Of a stretch of 64,000 nucleotides of DNA, positions 22,122 to 33,429 are shown one piece after another. Under the pieces are notes generated by a model. That model ran no database searches and had not been told where the DNA came from. It saw only the letters and a program-made list of their open reading frames with translations. Source of the DNA: Histoplasma ohiense (lineage: Eukaryota; Ascomycota; Eurotiomycetes; Onygenales; Ajellomycetaceae); contig JAEVHH010000003.1 in NCBI GenBank assembly GCA_017607445.1, positions 3,286,001 through 3,350,000 on the forward strand. The letters are read 5' to 3'. Position 1 is the stretch's first letter, and every line of letters starts with the position of its first letter. Made by a program: the position numbers and the translations under genes.

Positions 22122-24056
22122 TGTTTGTTTGTTTGTTTGTATTGATTTAATGTCCCAGAGAAAACACAGGCAGTGCCTGTGTTTCAGAAGCCTTCCAAAG
22201 AGTATGAAGATATGCTATGCTGAAGAGATTTCTATATACACAGAGAGAAAGAAAACAGAATTCAGATGACAACTCTTGAAAAGACTCAGCTCATTGAAAA
22301 GAATTTTACTGAGCTGCATATTCACTTCTGATCTGATATATGATCATTCATAATAGAGCTATAGTGTGGCTTCTGAGAGAATCACTGCTGCTGTGTCTGA
22401 AAGGCTTTATAGTGAATGAAGAGAGATAACTTTCTCAATTGATCCAAAAACTATCTGTGCTTCTAACAGCAGAGAAAAAACAGATGAGATGAATAAAAAA
22501 AAAGAGAAAAAAAAAGTATTCTAAAAAAAAAAATAAGAAGAAAAGTGAAGAAAAGACTGTGCTTTCTGTGATATCTTGCAGTCATATGATCTGACACAAA
22601 TCTGAGAGAAGAGAGAGAAGAGAGCACTGAAGAAGATTGTGAGAGAAAAGAAGTGAAGAAAGATAGAGAGAGCAGTGAGAAGAGAGAAGAAGAGTGCATA
22701 TCTGCAGCTGAAAGTATATCAACTGAGTCAGCATACAGACTGTACTGATTACACCACAGCTAGTTGAAACAGATGAGCCAATCATGCTGATTTGATCATT
22801 TGCATCAGTTGAATTGATTGAATCAATTGAACTGATTGAATCAATTGAATCAATTGAACCGATTGTATCAATTGTACTGTTTGTACCGATTGAATCAGTT
22901 GAATCAATTGTATCAATTGAACTGATTAAGCTGATTGTACTGATTGAACTGATTGTACTGTTTGTACTGATTGCATCAGTTGAGTCTATTGTACTGATTG
23001 AATCAGTTGTACTGAATGTTGTGCTATCTGTATCATCTGTATAGGCTTGGAACTGCTGTGAAGAGCTGTCAGATGATGTGTGCTCAAACAGCTGTGTTAT
23101 CTTATATAGTACTATATGTAGAACTGTGTGTGGTCAAGCAGTTCTACAAAGTCTGTAGAGATCAGAGACTCTAGATAGACAACAGCTGTTGTCTGATTGT
23201 ATAGCTGTGCTGCTGATATCTTGAGTCAGTGAGAAAAGTGTCTCTGTGAGTGTTGACAGAGTATCAAATGTTCTGAGTTTTTGTTGTATTCACAGATATA
23301 GATGAGCCTTGCATCTGCATGCTGAAAGTATCTGTGATATCAGAAGAAGTTCTCATGAGAGGAGTGAAATACAAGTCAGCAATGAAAAGCATACTGTGAC
23401 ATACTGAGCTTTGAAGAGATCTTTATTTGATATTCCACAGTTAGTCTGCTGAATCTTCAGCTCTGATATCAGTCAGAGAGCTTTTCACAGACTCTGTTTC
23501 ATCACTTTCATTCTGTTTTTTGACTGAGCTGCTTGACCACTGTGTAGATCTCACTGACTGTGGGCATGATCTCAAGTCTATAGACTGAGACTGCAGCAGA
23601 TGAGGCTACTCACTTAGTCAGACAGTCTGCTTTCTCATTGTTCTCTATTCTCATATGTTCAGAGACTCATTTCAGATTCATATTATATTGTCTGAGGAGC
23701 TTGTGACAGCAGCTGTAGACTCAGTTTGAGAAGACTGCTGCACTGCTCTGTATGTTTCAGATGACTGAGGTGTTGTCAAAGCAGAGTCAGATTCAAAAGC
23801 TGATGCTGTCATCTGTGACACAGAGTAGAAGCTTCACCACACACTCTAATGCACAGCAGATATCAACTGTCTCAGTATTGAAGATATGTGATATAGAGCT
23901 CAGTGCAGCTGAGAAGCTGATCAGTTCTCTGTTTCTTTGATAGACTATAAAGTCATAGCTTATTCATCTGCTGTTGTCAAGAATCTGTTCTGATTCATCT
24001 GAGAAAACATACAGATCTGTTGAAGATTGACTTTTTCATCATTTTTTGAACATCTG
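22122..24056 (-). mobile_element. D: 5'-truncated copy of LINE C inserted in C1
   Basis: The perfect 15-bp duplication ATATCTGACAGAGCT lies at 22,107-22,121 and 24,057-24,071. The (TTTG)n run at 22,123-22,140 is the complement of the (CAAA)n 3' tail. The minus strand follows C2 from about 53,757 through RNase H to its 3' end, without the B1 insertion. It therefore shows the empty site of B1 near 23,300 and the full 3' region of the family. Confidence 0.93.
22801..23040 (-). repeat. 9-bp tandem array of LINE C 3' region (D copy)
   Basis: Degenerate 9-bp units (TCAATCAGT type on the minus strand) run for about 25 copies. The same array is at 62,215-62,445 in C2, so it belongs to the family. 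Confidence 0.85.
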
Positions 24057-25640
24057 ATATCTGACAGAGCTGCTATGACAGAACTCAGAATTGCACTTTA
24101 ACTATACAAATGATCTGAATATTTGACAGATTATACATTCACTTAACAACAATGCTATTCTTCTCAGTCATGATATACAGAGTATTCTGAGATGAGAGAA
24201 GATAAACAAGATGATCTTCACATCAGAGAAACTTGAGATAATTCATCTCACAAAAAAGTAATATAATGAAATATTATTAGTGATTGTGTCAGAGAATCTG
24301 ATCATATACTCTGTCACTGTCTCAGCTGAACAGAAGTCAGCATTCTGCTGACTGAGTATACACTTTAATAGAAGACTTATCTAAAGATTATATATCTCTG
24401 CTCAGATAAAAAAAACAAGAGCTGTGATTCAGCACATCTGAAGTCTAGAGAAAATCAGAGATAAACTTTCAGCAAATGCTCTGTAGAAGACAGTCATCAT
24501 CTATATAATTCTTTCACTACTCTATAACACAGAGATCTGATATGACAGCTGCATGCAGTCAGTAAAACATATAGACAGAAGTGAAAAAATCAGCTTCTAT
24601 CTGAAATAACATATAAAAACAGTTGAAAAGATACTTATCATAACAGTCAGAGAAGTTCTTTCAGTTTTTCATACAATATTCATTACAACTCTATACTGAG
24701 ATGCTGAGCTCTTATTAACAATGATAGCTCTGAAGAAGATCAAAATATATTTTGTAATAAAACTTCAGATAATGAATAAAAAACATTCACTGACTTCACA
24801 GATAGCTCTCTCAATAATCATATATGAAAAAAAGACTGAAACTCAGCAGTATTTAAAGATTAAAATTCAGAGATTGAAAGTGCTGCTGTCTGCAGTCAAT
24901 AGATCCACACTTGTCATTTCACACTACTCAGAGAAGTGCAGAATAGATTTCACAGAGAGTGCAGATAAAAAGAATACTGTTCAAATATTCAAAAAATAAT
25001 GAAAAAATCAATCTTCAATAGATCTATATATTTTCTTGAATGAATCAGAATAGATTCTTGACAACAGCAAATAGATGAGTTATGATTTTATAGTCTATCA
25101 GAGAAATAAACAGTTGATCAGCTTCTCAGCTGCACTGAGCTCTATATCATATATCTTCAACACTGAGACAGTTGATATCTATTATATATTAGAGTGTGTG
25201 ATGAAGCTTCTACTCTGTGTTATAGATGACAGTATTAATTCTTGAATCTGACTCTGTTTTGATAATATCTCAGTTATCTGAGATATATAGAGCAGTGTGA
25301 TGATTTTTTTAAACTGAGTCTACAGTCACTGCCATAAGCTTCTCAGACAATATAATATAAATCTGAAATGAGTCTCTGAGTATATGAGAATAGAGAATAA
25401 TGAGAAAGCAGATTGTCTGACTAAGTAGACAGTTTCATCTACTATAGCTTCAGTCTATAAACTCAAGATCATACCCACAGTCAGTGAGATCCACACAGTG
25501 ATCAAGCAGCTCAGTCAAAAAACAGAGTGAGAGTGATGAAGCAGAGTCTGTGAAAAGCTTTCTGACTGATATCAGAGCTGAAGATTCAGCAGATCAACTG
25601 TGAAATATCAAATAAAAATCTCTTCAGAGCTCATCATATC

Positions 25641-26787
25641 TAAACTGACTGTGTGATCATGTATGAAACTGAGACTAAATATTTCTTCAGTTTCATTATC
25701 AAATTTCTTAGTTCTGATCTCATATAGTGTTTATTAAATTAGTCACTTTACACTGTTTATATTATAAATCTAGTCTCAGGTCATGTTTTTCTTATAAATT
25801 ACTGATTCTGATCTTATTTGATCCCATTTTGTTAAAATGGGACCAAATGGGACCATGATTTACCCTATATAGATGATATAATGCTATGAGTGTTATCAAA
25901 AATCATTATCTATCAAAAGAAGTTTAGTGTATTTATGCTCTAGTTCTATTTTGAACTAGTAATGATAGTGATAGATAGATTCACTGCAGTAGATAGGTTG
26001 GCAGCGATAGATTGGCAGCAATAGATTGGCAGCAATAGATTGGCAGCGATAGATTGGCAGCGATAGATTAGCAGTGATAGATTAGCAGCAATAGATTAGC
26101 AGTGATAGATAGATTGGCAGTGGTAGATAAATTGGCAGCGATAGATAGGTTGGCAGCGATAGATTAGCAGTGATAGATAGCTTAGCAGCGAGGGATAGCT
26201 TAGCAGCGAGGGATAGCTTAGCAGCGAGGGATAGCTTGCAGCAATAGATAGGTTGGCAGCGGCGATAGCTTAGCAGCGAGGGATAGCTTAGCAGCGAGGG
26301 ATAGCTTGCAGCAATAGATAGGTTGGCAGCGAGGGATAGCTTAGCAGCGAGGGATAGCTTGCAGCAATAGATAGGTTGGCAGCGGCGATAGCTTAGCAGC
26401 GAGGGATAGCTTAGCAGCGAGGGATAGCTTAGCAGCGAGGGATAGCTTGCAGCAATAGATTGGTTGACAGCACTAGATAGGGGTGATATCTCCACCAATC
26501 ATATCATCAGATTGATATCTAAGAAATGTATTATATAATCATCAGAATGGGACCAAACCTCAGTCAAAATCATAGTCAGTCCCAGATCATGTTCTTATTT
26601 TTGATAGTCAGTCACTTTACATGAAATATCAAGATTTATTAGTCTCATTTCACTCATGTTCTAATAATTCTAGTCACTTTACACTCTCATTCTGATTCTG
26701 ATCTCACTGAAAATCATGTCAAGAAATGGACTGGGATCAAATCAAATCAAATCAAACATGAAATTCATGGTCCCATCGGCCAGCCTA
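25641..26787. mobile_element. G3: hAT-like non-autonomous element at end of C1
   Basis: It has the arms and hairpin of G1. It starts TAAACTGACTG and ends CGGCCAGCCTA, the least mutated right end of the three. Flanking octamers ATCATATC and AACCCATC do not match, and C1 does not resume after it, so a deletion or recombination has joined foreign sequence here. Confidence 0.82.
25971..26480. repeat. Minisatellite inside G3
   Basis: 14-bp units come first, then 18-bp GAGGGATAGCTTAGCAGC units in blocks of two or three separated by GCAATAGATAGGTTGGCAGC, a higher-order repeat. CpG is kept in most 18-bp units. The 138-residue minus frame across it is a by-product. Confidence 0.9.
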
Positions 26788-27429
26788 AACCCATCACACT
26801 AGATATATAAGAATCTGCTATAAGAGAAGATATGGACATGAATTGAGTAGATTTCTATACATATTAAAAAGATTATAGTGTTAAAAGATGGCAATGAGTA
26901 TAGAGAAGAAAGATGACATAAGCAGATGGAGGAATAGAATACTCATCTGACTCTGAAATGACAGATTGGCAGACAGATTACATGTTATAAAGTGTGACAG
27001 ATTCCATGTTGAATGGCAGTGGAGACAAGGAATAATCAAGAGCTGAATATTCAGTATAAAATACAGTGTGAATTTCCACCAAGATTTATGATGCTGTCTA
27101 GCTGTCTTTTGCCGGCGCAATTCTTTTGATAGCGCCCTCCGTAGTAATGACAACAACGTTATCCTCCCACAAATTAACCATCACCGAAATTTTCAATCTC
27201 GGTTTTGTTTTCACTGCCTTATCCATCCAGGATGGTTAAAGAAGGCGGGAAAATGGGACGCCCTTCCAAAGCCGGCGTCAAGTTGCAAGCCAAGTAGGTA
27301 GAACTTGAATAAAATTTAAAGAATAGAAAGACAGAAAGGATGAATAGATGCGAGGCACAAGACCGCCTGAGATCACACACATGCCAGTCTTCACCTTTAG
27401 AAGAAAAGCCGGTATTATAAATCACCCGT
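26788..27429. other. Repeat/gene boundary and 3' flank of the RSC gene
   Basis: 26,788-27,100 is still CpG-poor, with stops and no recognised element. From about 27,105 (TTTTGCCGGCGCAATTC) composition becomes normal. 27,110-27,429 lies downstream of the RSC-type gene and probably holds its 3' UTR. No tRNA or small gene was seen. Confidence 0.6.
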
Positions 27430-30400
27430 TTAAACAGCTGCCCCTCCTTCCCCCGCCGCAAGACTAAGGACAGGCACCACGTCCACCGGCTCCCTAACGT
27501 TCAAGCTCTCCCTCATTGCATCCGCCTTCTCTTTCTCGCCCAAGATCCTCATGAACCTCTCTCTATCTGCCTCTTTAGCCTTCATAGCAATATTCTCTCC
27601 ATAACGCATTAGATACCAATCCTGATCAGCCTGCTTCATCTGTGCAACGGCCGCCATTACCGCGAGCTCACAGAGCATGTTTCGGTCGGTTTTTGCGAGA
27701 GTGGCGTTATTATCCTTACTACATGCGTCGGTAGTAGTGATAGTGGTCATAGTCGTTTTCAGCCGCTTCATTGCCCTCTCTTTATCCATTTCTTCCCTCT
27801 CGATCCTCCTTTTCTCAATAATCTTTGCCCTCTCCTCCTTTGCTGCCAGATAGCGCAATGAATGTCCCAACCCCGTCTGTTCAGCTGGCTGTACGACATC
27901 TAGCGGCGGGCTCGTGAAGAATAGCACGTGCCCTTTCTCGTCACAGTGGAATTGTCGGCGGATTTCTTCTGGTATAGCCGCGTTGGTATTATCGCTTAGA
28001 ATGAACGTTTCCACTGGTCGGGGTGCGTTTGGGTTGTAAATGTTGGGTGGAAGGACTGGTTGTGGCTGTGATTGTGGCTGTGGTAATAGCTGCGACTGTT
28101 GCTGGAGGTGGGCTTGAGGGATGTGAGGGGGATGGGGAAGATAGCGACTGGCTTGGTAAGAAGGGAAATTGTGTGAGGCTGAGTAAGGTTGTGGTGGGGG
28201 TGGTTGTTGATAAATTAGGGTGGATTGAGGCGTCTGAGATGCGAATGGGGGTCCTGGCCGGTGGTTTGGGTAACCGGGGGGGTAGACTGGGGTGGCTGAT
28301 GTTGGGGTGGCTGATAGAGGAGGGAAGGATTGCTGCATGCGTGTTAGTGGGATGGGCGCCTGGGGAGCAACTGCCGGCGGAGCATGTGGAGTTGGTTGGC
28401 CTGCTGAGCGTGCTGGTAGGGAATGTAAGGGACTAGCGCTCATGCGGTAATCGCTTTGGCTGTCGATACTTTGGCGGGTCGGAGCGCGATTTATAGACAT
28501 TTGACGTTGGGGTGCGAGGGGAACGACCGGGGGCGCGGGGAGTTGTGGAGGCGGCGATGGGGTAGGTTCCGGGGGTGGAGATTCCTGAATGATGGGAATA
28601 TATTAGTTATTGTTGCAGTGTTTTGGTTTACATACAACTGATATGAGAGATAGAAGTAGAAGATGATTACGTTTTCCTCCCTTGGTCGGCGGTGTACTGC
28701 ACCCACAATTGGTGGCGCATTCTCTGCACCCCACGTCGGTTTAGGTACATCATCTGTTTCCTTCGCATCCTCCTTAAGCAAATGTTTGATTGGGCTCGGT
28801 ATCTTTTTGATTTTCCGAGGCGCATCAAAAAGATCCATCTCGTAATCTTTCTCTCTGACTTCGTCAGGCAGACAACTAGCCCAGGTTTTGATCTTGTTGA
28901 GCTTGTGTTTCTCCTCATTATATCGTGCTTCGCACACATAAACCTGTTTGTCTGGCGCCAGCCCTCGTGGCCTCCCACGATTGTAGCGGGTGAAAAACAT
29001 GACAAAGCATCGATCAACGACTTCCCCAATCCGATGATCTCGGTATTGGCCGGTTTTCACGACTTCGTTGGGATAAAAGTGTTTCTCGTATTGGTGAACG
29101 GTCTGTTCTGGCCGGTAGTACCAGCAGGCATTAACCCATTTCTGTCCTTCCACATCTTGCCAGGTCCGGTAGATCTGCGCAACTATCGGCTTTGTTACAT
29201 CGTTCGGATTTTGAATATGTACCCAGTCTCCAACCTTCCAAAGTTCACCTTTATGTAAGATGCCATTTGGTAACGGGAGTCGTCCATCCTCCATCAGATA
29301 CTCGCTGTCTGGTTTCTTCTTCTCTTGATCAGCTAATTTCCGTGCTTCCGTCTGCAAAGCGGCAGCATCCTTGTATATTTGGCTATCAACTTGGTTATAT
29401 GCCTTTGCATTGTTGAACATAAGGTCCATATCTTTCATAAAATGGTCAACCGAGTTGTACTTCTTCCTTTTAGATTTCCTTTTTATGAGGTCAATGGCCA
29501 TAGGATCCTTAATCTCCGAGAAATAATCAGGATAGGCAGCCTTGTCGGGTAGCCGCTCGAAATGGCGAACTTTTAGCTGGCCCGTGGAATCCTTGAACTT
29601 GCGTATTCCCTTCAAGACAGCCTTGATCCGCGCTTCCATCGGGGTATCAACGCGGGGAGGACGACCGCGTTTTTTTCGGAGCTCAGGGTCGTTGATTTTA
29701 TTCTGGTCGTCTTTAGCGCCTTCTCTTTTGGAAGACCCACGGTTCGGTCGTTTTTGTCTGCGGCGACCGGCTTCATCATCTGAGTCTTCAGCTTCATCGT
29801 CTTCCTCATCGTCTTCCTCTTCTTCCTCCTCGTCTTCCTCGACTGGAAGAGGGTCTGCGTCGGGAATTTCCCCTAGGTCTGGAAGTTCGGCTGTTTCCGA
29901 GGAAATTATCCCTTGTTCGACAAGTTTTCGAAATTCAGAAATAAAGACGTCCTACATTTTGTAAAGACAAAAAAATTAAAATTCTATAACCTCAATTTTA
30001 TTACGGACAGTAGGGTAAAATGAAAGACAAACCTTGATAACTAGCGCATCTTCGTAAGCTTGGGATTTAGGGCGATTATATGTTTGCGCGTTGTGGGGAA
30101 TCTAGATAGAACGGGCATCGAAAGGTTATGGCGCAGGTCCGTCCCTGAAACTTTGGTGGCAAGCGGGTAACCAACACGAAAATACTTACCAATGCGCAAT
30201 CTCTTATAAACTCTGCAAAATTGCAGTATGATTTATTCTTAATCTTTTGCTTCAGCACACTGAGGGCCATGGGCTCTTTGATGACATCGTAGTAGTCCGG
30301 CACATTGCGTTTATTGACGCTGCGATGGAAAAGACGCGAGGGGTCATAGCCGCTATTTAATTTCTAAGTTAGTTTTCATAGTAGACCAGGAATGGGCGCA

Positions 30401-30740
30401 TATCATACTCCGGTTCGCGATAATCGTATATCGCCAGGACGACATCGAACATAGCTCTCCATTGTTCATCCGTTACCTGGTGTTCAGGGTTATTGTCTTC
30501 ATTTTCTTTAGAATCTGCTATTGCTGTCATTTGGGGTAGTGGTGTCTCGAAGAGGTGGGAAGTTCGCGAATGTTGTGATAGTTGGTCTGACTGCTCAGCG
30601 AGTTGACCGGCTTGCTCTGAGAGCTGCTGGATGAGATCAGTACTCTCTTGGATTTCAGTCTCAGTCTCAGGCGCAGGAGCATCAGCGGAACCAGAGGTGG
30701 AGGCGCGCTGGAATTCCGACTGGGCGCTTTCCGCTGCCAT
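27430..30740 (-). CDS. RSC1: RSC1/RSC2-type subunit of the RSC chromatin remodeller (two bromodomains, AT-hook, BAH)
   Basis: Non-catalytic subunit of the nuclear RSC complex; it reads acetylated histones and helps position the ATPase. Exons: 30,409-30,740, 30,190-30,352, 30,033-30,101, 28,671-29,951, 27,430-28,584; introns of 56, 88, 81 and 86 bp, all GT..AG, intron 1 with AACTAAC. The product is 999 aa. Bromodomain 1 lies at about 92-200 (PDYYDVIKEPM, PHNAQTYNRP across an intron), an acidic run at about 226-248, an AT-hook near 280 (KKRGRPPR), bromodomain 2 at about 293-395 (FNNAKAYN), BAH at about 419-540. A Pro/Gln-rich stretch, a conserved VETFILSD..ALFFT-like block (here VLFFTSPP) and a charged coiled coil follow. 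It is slightly longer than the roughly 900-aa yeast proteins. The ATG at 30,740 is the first in frame. Yeast has two paralogues; whether this is RSC1 or RSC2 cannot be said. Confidence 0.93.
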
Positions 30741-31107
30741 GGTGAGAGGGCTGACCAATCGACCAATCAATTGTGTAGTGCCAGGGAAAGGAGTGACTAT
30801 TATCGGGTGGTATATATGTTGAGGAGTAAGAAATACCGTGGTCTGGAGTGGCAGCGAGCAGCGAGCAGCGAGCAACGGGTGCGTGATGGGTTTCGTCCAG
30901 GCGAAGGTTGTATTAGGATATATGTTCTTCCGATTGCACTTAAAAGACAACCCCAGAAAGCCAAGCCTCCATGTTCGGGGATAGTGAATTCTGGCTACTT
31001 TTTGTCCTAAGTTTACTATTCAAAAGGGAATTTATTGCCATATATCAGCCGTTGTCCGCAAGTATCTCATAAGAGACTTTATCCCCTGATTCAGTCTGAT
31101 TCAAACA
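30741..31107. promoter_or_regulatory. Divergent promoter region between RSC-type gene and OTU1
   Basis: The two start codons lie 367 bp apart on opposite strands, so the region must serve both. It keeps normal CpG and has a short tandem GCAGCGAGCA repeat near 30,850-30,875. A TATATATG lies near 30,812. No motif was firmly assigned. Confidence 0.6.
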
Positions 31108-32172
31108 ATGAGAATTCGCATACGTGGTCCAAGAGGCCAGTCCACAATTTCCCTCCAAGAGAGCGCCTCTATCCACGACCTCCAAGCCCAGATCAGCGAG
31201 AAAACAGCATTGACATCGTACGACATCAAGTACGGTTACCCCCCTAAACCACTCGATCTCGACCAACTGGACCCTGCCCTGTTGATCGCAGAAATTGGGA
31301 CGAATCTTGATGGAGAGCAACTCATTATTAGCAAGAAGGATGGGCTCTCCGCGATGGACTCCTCCGCCAGCTCTCGCCAGCAACAGCAGCAACAGCCGGC
31401 GATAACGGATACTTCCAGCCCTAAAATCTCGAATAGAGTTGCGCAGACAACTCAACAAACAAGAGATATCTTAAAGCCACTATCATTGAGCCGTAAGGCC
31501 AACACTGCTGTTGAAAATGACCCTCCCGAGATCCCCTCCCCCGAACACGGTTGCACAGTCGTTCTCCGCATAATGCCCGATGACAATTCTTGTCTATTCC
31601 GAGCGGTCAGTAGCGCAGTGATGGGCGCGATGGATGCAATGACGGAGCTACGCTCAATAGTTGCACAAACAATACAAGAGCAACCAGATGTTTATTCAGC
31701 TGCGGTGCTGGAAAAAGCTCCAGACGACTACTGCCGATGGATCCAGACGGAGGATTCTTGGGGCGGCGGGATCGAGTTAAGCATCCTAAGCAAACACTTC
31801 GACGTCGAGATCTGCTCGATAGATGTACAGTCGCTACGCGTTGATCGTTTTAACGAGGACAAGCCGACAAGGTGTATCGTGGTGTACTCGGGCATCCACT
31901 ATGACGTTATCGCGCTCTCCCCCTCCGACGAGCCGTATACCCATTCGTATGCGCCGCCAGAATTTGACACGAAGATATTCGATGCTGCCGACCCTATTAT
32001 CCTGGAGCGGGCAGTGGCGCTATGCAAGATCCTGCGTGGTAAGCACTATTATACGGACACCGCATCGTTTACGATCCAATGCCATACCTGCGGACGCCAG
32101 TTTGTGGGTGAGAGGGGGGCGACGAAACACGCTACGGAAACAGGCCATTATAACTTTGGTGAAGCTCCTTAA
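31108..32172 (+). CDS. OTU1: OTU1/YOD1-type ubiquitin thioesterase
   Basis: Cysteine deubiquitinase that in yeast and animals works with the Cdc48/p97 ATPase in ER-associated degradation. One exon, 354 aa. Residues 1-78 form the UBX-like domain that binds Cdc48 (MRIRIRG start, YPPKPL). A Gln-rich linker (about 88-145) follows. The OTU domain covers about 149-275, with Asp159 and Cys162 in DDNSCLFRAV and His264 in YSGIHYDVI; all catalytic residues are present. A C2H2 zinc finger closes the protein (Cys325, Cys328, His341, His347). Length and order match the family. The start is set by the conserved MRIRI. It is transcribed away from the RSC-type gene and ends 785 bp before Copia H, with no sign of mutation spreading in. 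Confidence 0.96.
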   Translation: MRIRIRGPRGQSTISLQESASIHDLQAQISEKTALTSYDIKYGYPPKPLDLDQLDPALLIAEIGTNLDGEQLIISKKDGLSAMDSSASSRQQQQQQPAITDTSSPKISNRVAQTTQQTRDILKPLSLSRKANTAVENDPPEIPSPEHGCTVVLRIMPDDNSCLFRAVSSAVMGAMDAMTELRSIVAQTIQEQPDVYSAAVLEKAPDDYCRWIQTEDSWGGGIELSILSKHFDVEICSIDVQSLRVDRFNEDKPTRCIVVYSGIHYDVIALSPSDEPYTHSYAPPEFDTKIFDAADPIILERAVALCKILRGKHYYTDTASFTIQCHTCGRQFVGERGATKHATETGHYNFGEAP

Positions 32173-32957
32173 CGGGATGAGTGATGGCGATCTGCCTATC
32201 CACGTATTTTACTTATGACGCAATAGCGGCCGTACGCTCTAACGTTCAGCGCTGACTTTCATGTGATGAAGTGAACAACACTTGTCTAAATTCAATACAA
32301 ACAACTACAAAATCTTCCACCTCCATAATGTGACCTGGCAGAGGAGGGACGAGCATTTTGTTCACCTTCATAGGTGAATAATTCGCACGATGTTCGGATC
32401 GACAATCGACCGCCTGTCTCAACCGCGATTATGTATTATAGTGTTTTCACGCCCATGTTAATTCAGCCCCTATGTAGTAGATCCGCTCGCCTTATGCCAC
32501 ATTTTTGTTGCTGACACAGCGGCTCGTAATAACAGGCTAAAAAGAAAGCTCTACAATGAGAGACTCGAAGAACACTTTTCAATAATACCAAAAATAGATC
32601 CAAATATGACAGGACGTTTCTAATCCATTGCTTGCTCCAATGTTCAGAGAAATGATTCAGGAAGTTATGGTCACCCAGAGAGGCTAGAGTCGATCGATGA
32701 ATACCTACAGGGTGCCATTGGTAGACGAAGTATTCTTGTCATTTGGAAGGAAAGGCGAACGGAATCAATTGCACATTGAGTGCTAAAAGTCTCCTCAGTC
32801 CTTGATATTCAAAACTCTAGATATTTTGAGCATCAGTTATTAATTTCTAAATCTGTTGGGTTAAGGTCCAGGGAAATCTTTTTCTTTTCGTTTTTGAACG
32901 GATTTCGCTGACGACCTCAACCGATTATGCCTGTCCAGAAGTTGAAGAGAACAACCG
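32173..32957. other. Host intergenic sequence downstream of OTU1
   Basis: Composition is normal with CpG present; no open frame, tRNA or repeat was recognised. It ends in the target duplication AACCG (32,953-32,957) of H. Its natural continuation is at 42,640. Confidence 0.6.
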
Positions 32958-33247
32958 TGTCGGAACTGGATAAAGTCCGAATATTGACCCAAATACTGAA
33001 TATCGAATAAGTAAATTGAATTTTTCATTATCACTCCAATAATTACATGATAACCAGGCAGTATTTATAAGAAAGAGAATGCTTGAACATATGATGAGAG
33101 CAGTGCTGGTATACATCAGAGCAGTGATCCAGTTTCTGAAATTGAGATAGAATAAGATCCTTGCTTGATATGATAGATCACTTCTCACAATGCTTGATAT
33201 GATAGATTCTTTCTCACAATGCTTGATATGATAGATCATTTCTCACA
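32958..33247 (-). repeat. H 3' LTR
   Basis: It reads TGTCGGAAC..TCTCACA on the plus strand and keeps three CpG near its host-side edge. It has three 29-bp units (GCTTGATATGATAGAT..TCTCACAAT); the other LTR has four, which explains the 29-bp length difference. Confidence 0.93.
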
Positions 33248-33262
33248 TACCCTCTTCAGCAG
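33248..33262 (-). other. H polypurine tract
   Basis: On the minus strand GAAGAGGGTA lies right before the 3' LTR. Confidence 0.7.
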
Positions 33263-33429
33263 AATAACATCAGTAATGAAGCTGAAAAAATTATCAGAAT
33301 ATGAAATAATGTAGAAGATATGATGATTAATAAAATGAAAAGAAATAGATAAAGAAGATATATGAGGATGTTGAACTTCTCTCATCCAAACTTGTTGAGT
33401 TTTTATATCTTATTTTGTTATTTTATTGA

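Larger units (their letters stand above)
15272..25640 (+). mobile_element. Tad-like LINE C1, interrupted three times, 3' end missing
   Basis: The 5' end matches the C2 5' end at 49,001. Own sequence is 15,272-15,884, 17,643-18,776, 20,013-22,121 and 24,072-25,640. Insertions are E2 (13-bp duplication), G2 (8 bp) and D (15 bp). Alignment with C2 restores continuity at all three. The 3' part beyond C2 position about 54,415 is absent, and G3 starts there. Both ORFs are broken by stops. Confidence 0.92.
20013..25640 (+). pseudogene. ORF2 of LINE C1: endonuclease, RT, RNase H (inactivated)
   Basis: The order matches C2. The end of an APE-type endonuclease is at about 20,620-20,870, with a degraded GDFN (DEDFN) near 20,622 and SDHQS near 20,838. 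An RT region follows at about 21,560-22,110, is split by D inside the frame just before the catalytic box, and resumes at 24,072 with YTNDLN where C2 has YTDDLN. RNase H lies near 25,080-25,430, ending ENEKADCLT. Stops occur every few dozen codons. Confidence 0.8.

Noticed and set aside
26082..26498. 138-residue minus frame with SYPSLL repeats
   Set aside because: It lies wholly in the minisatellite of G3 with an 18-bp period, which leaves frames open by chance.
28023..28436. Plus-strand frame of 137 residues (also 28,692-29,258, 188 residues)
   Set aside because: Antisense to the well supported RSC-type exons; no domain and no splice structure.
31823..32218. Second gene overlapping OTU1 in another frame
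   Set aside because: It lacks any recognisable domain and is a shadow of the GC-rich OTU1 frame.
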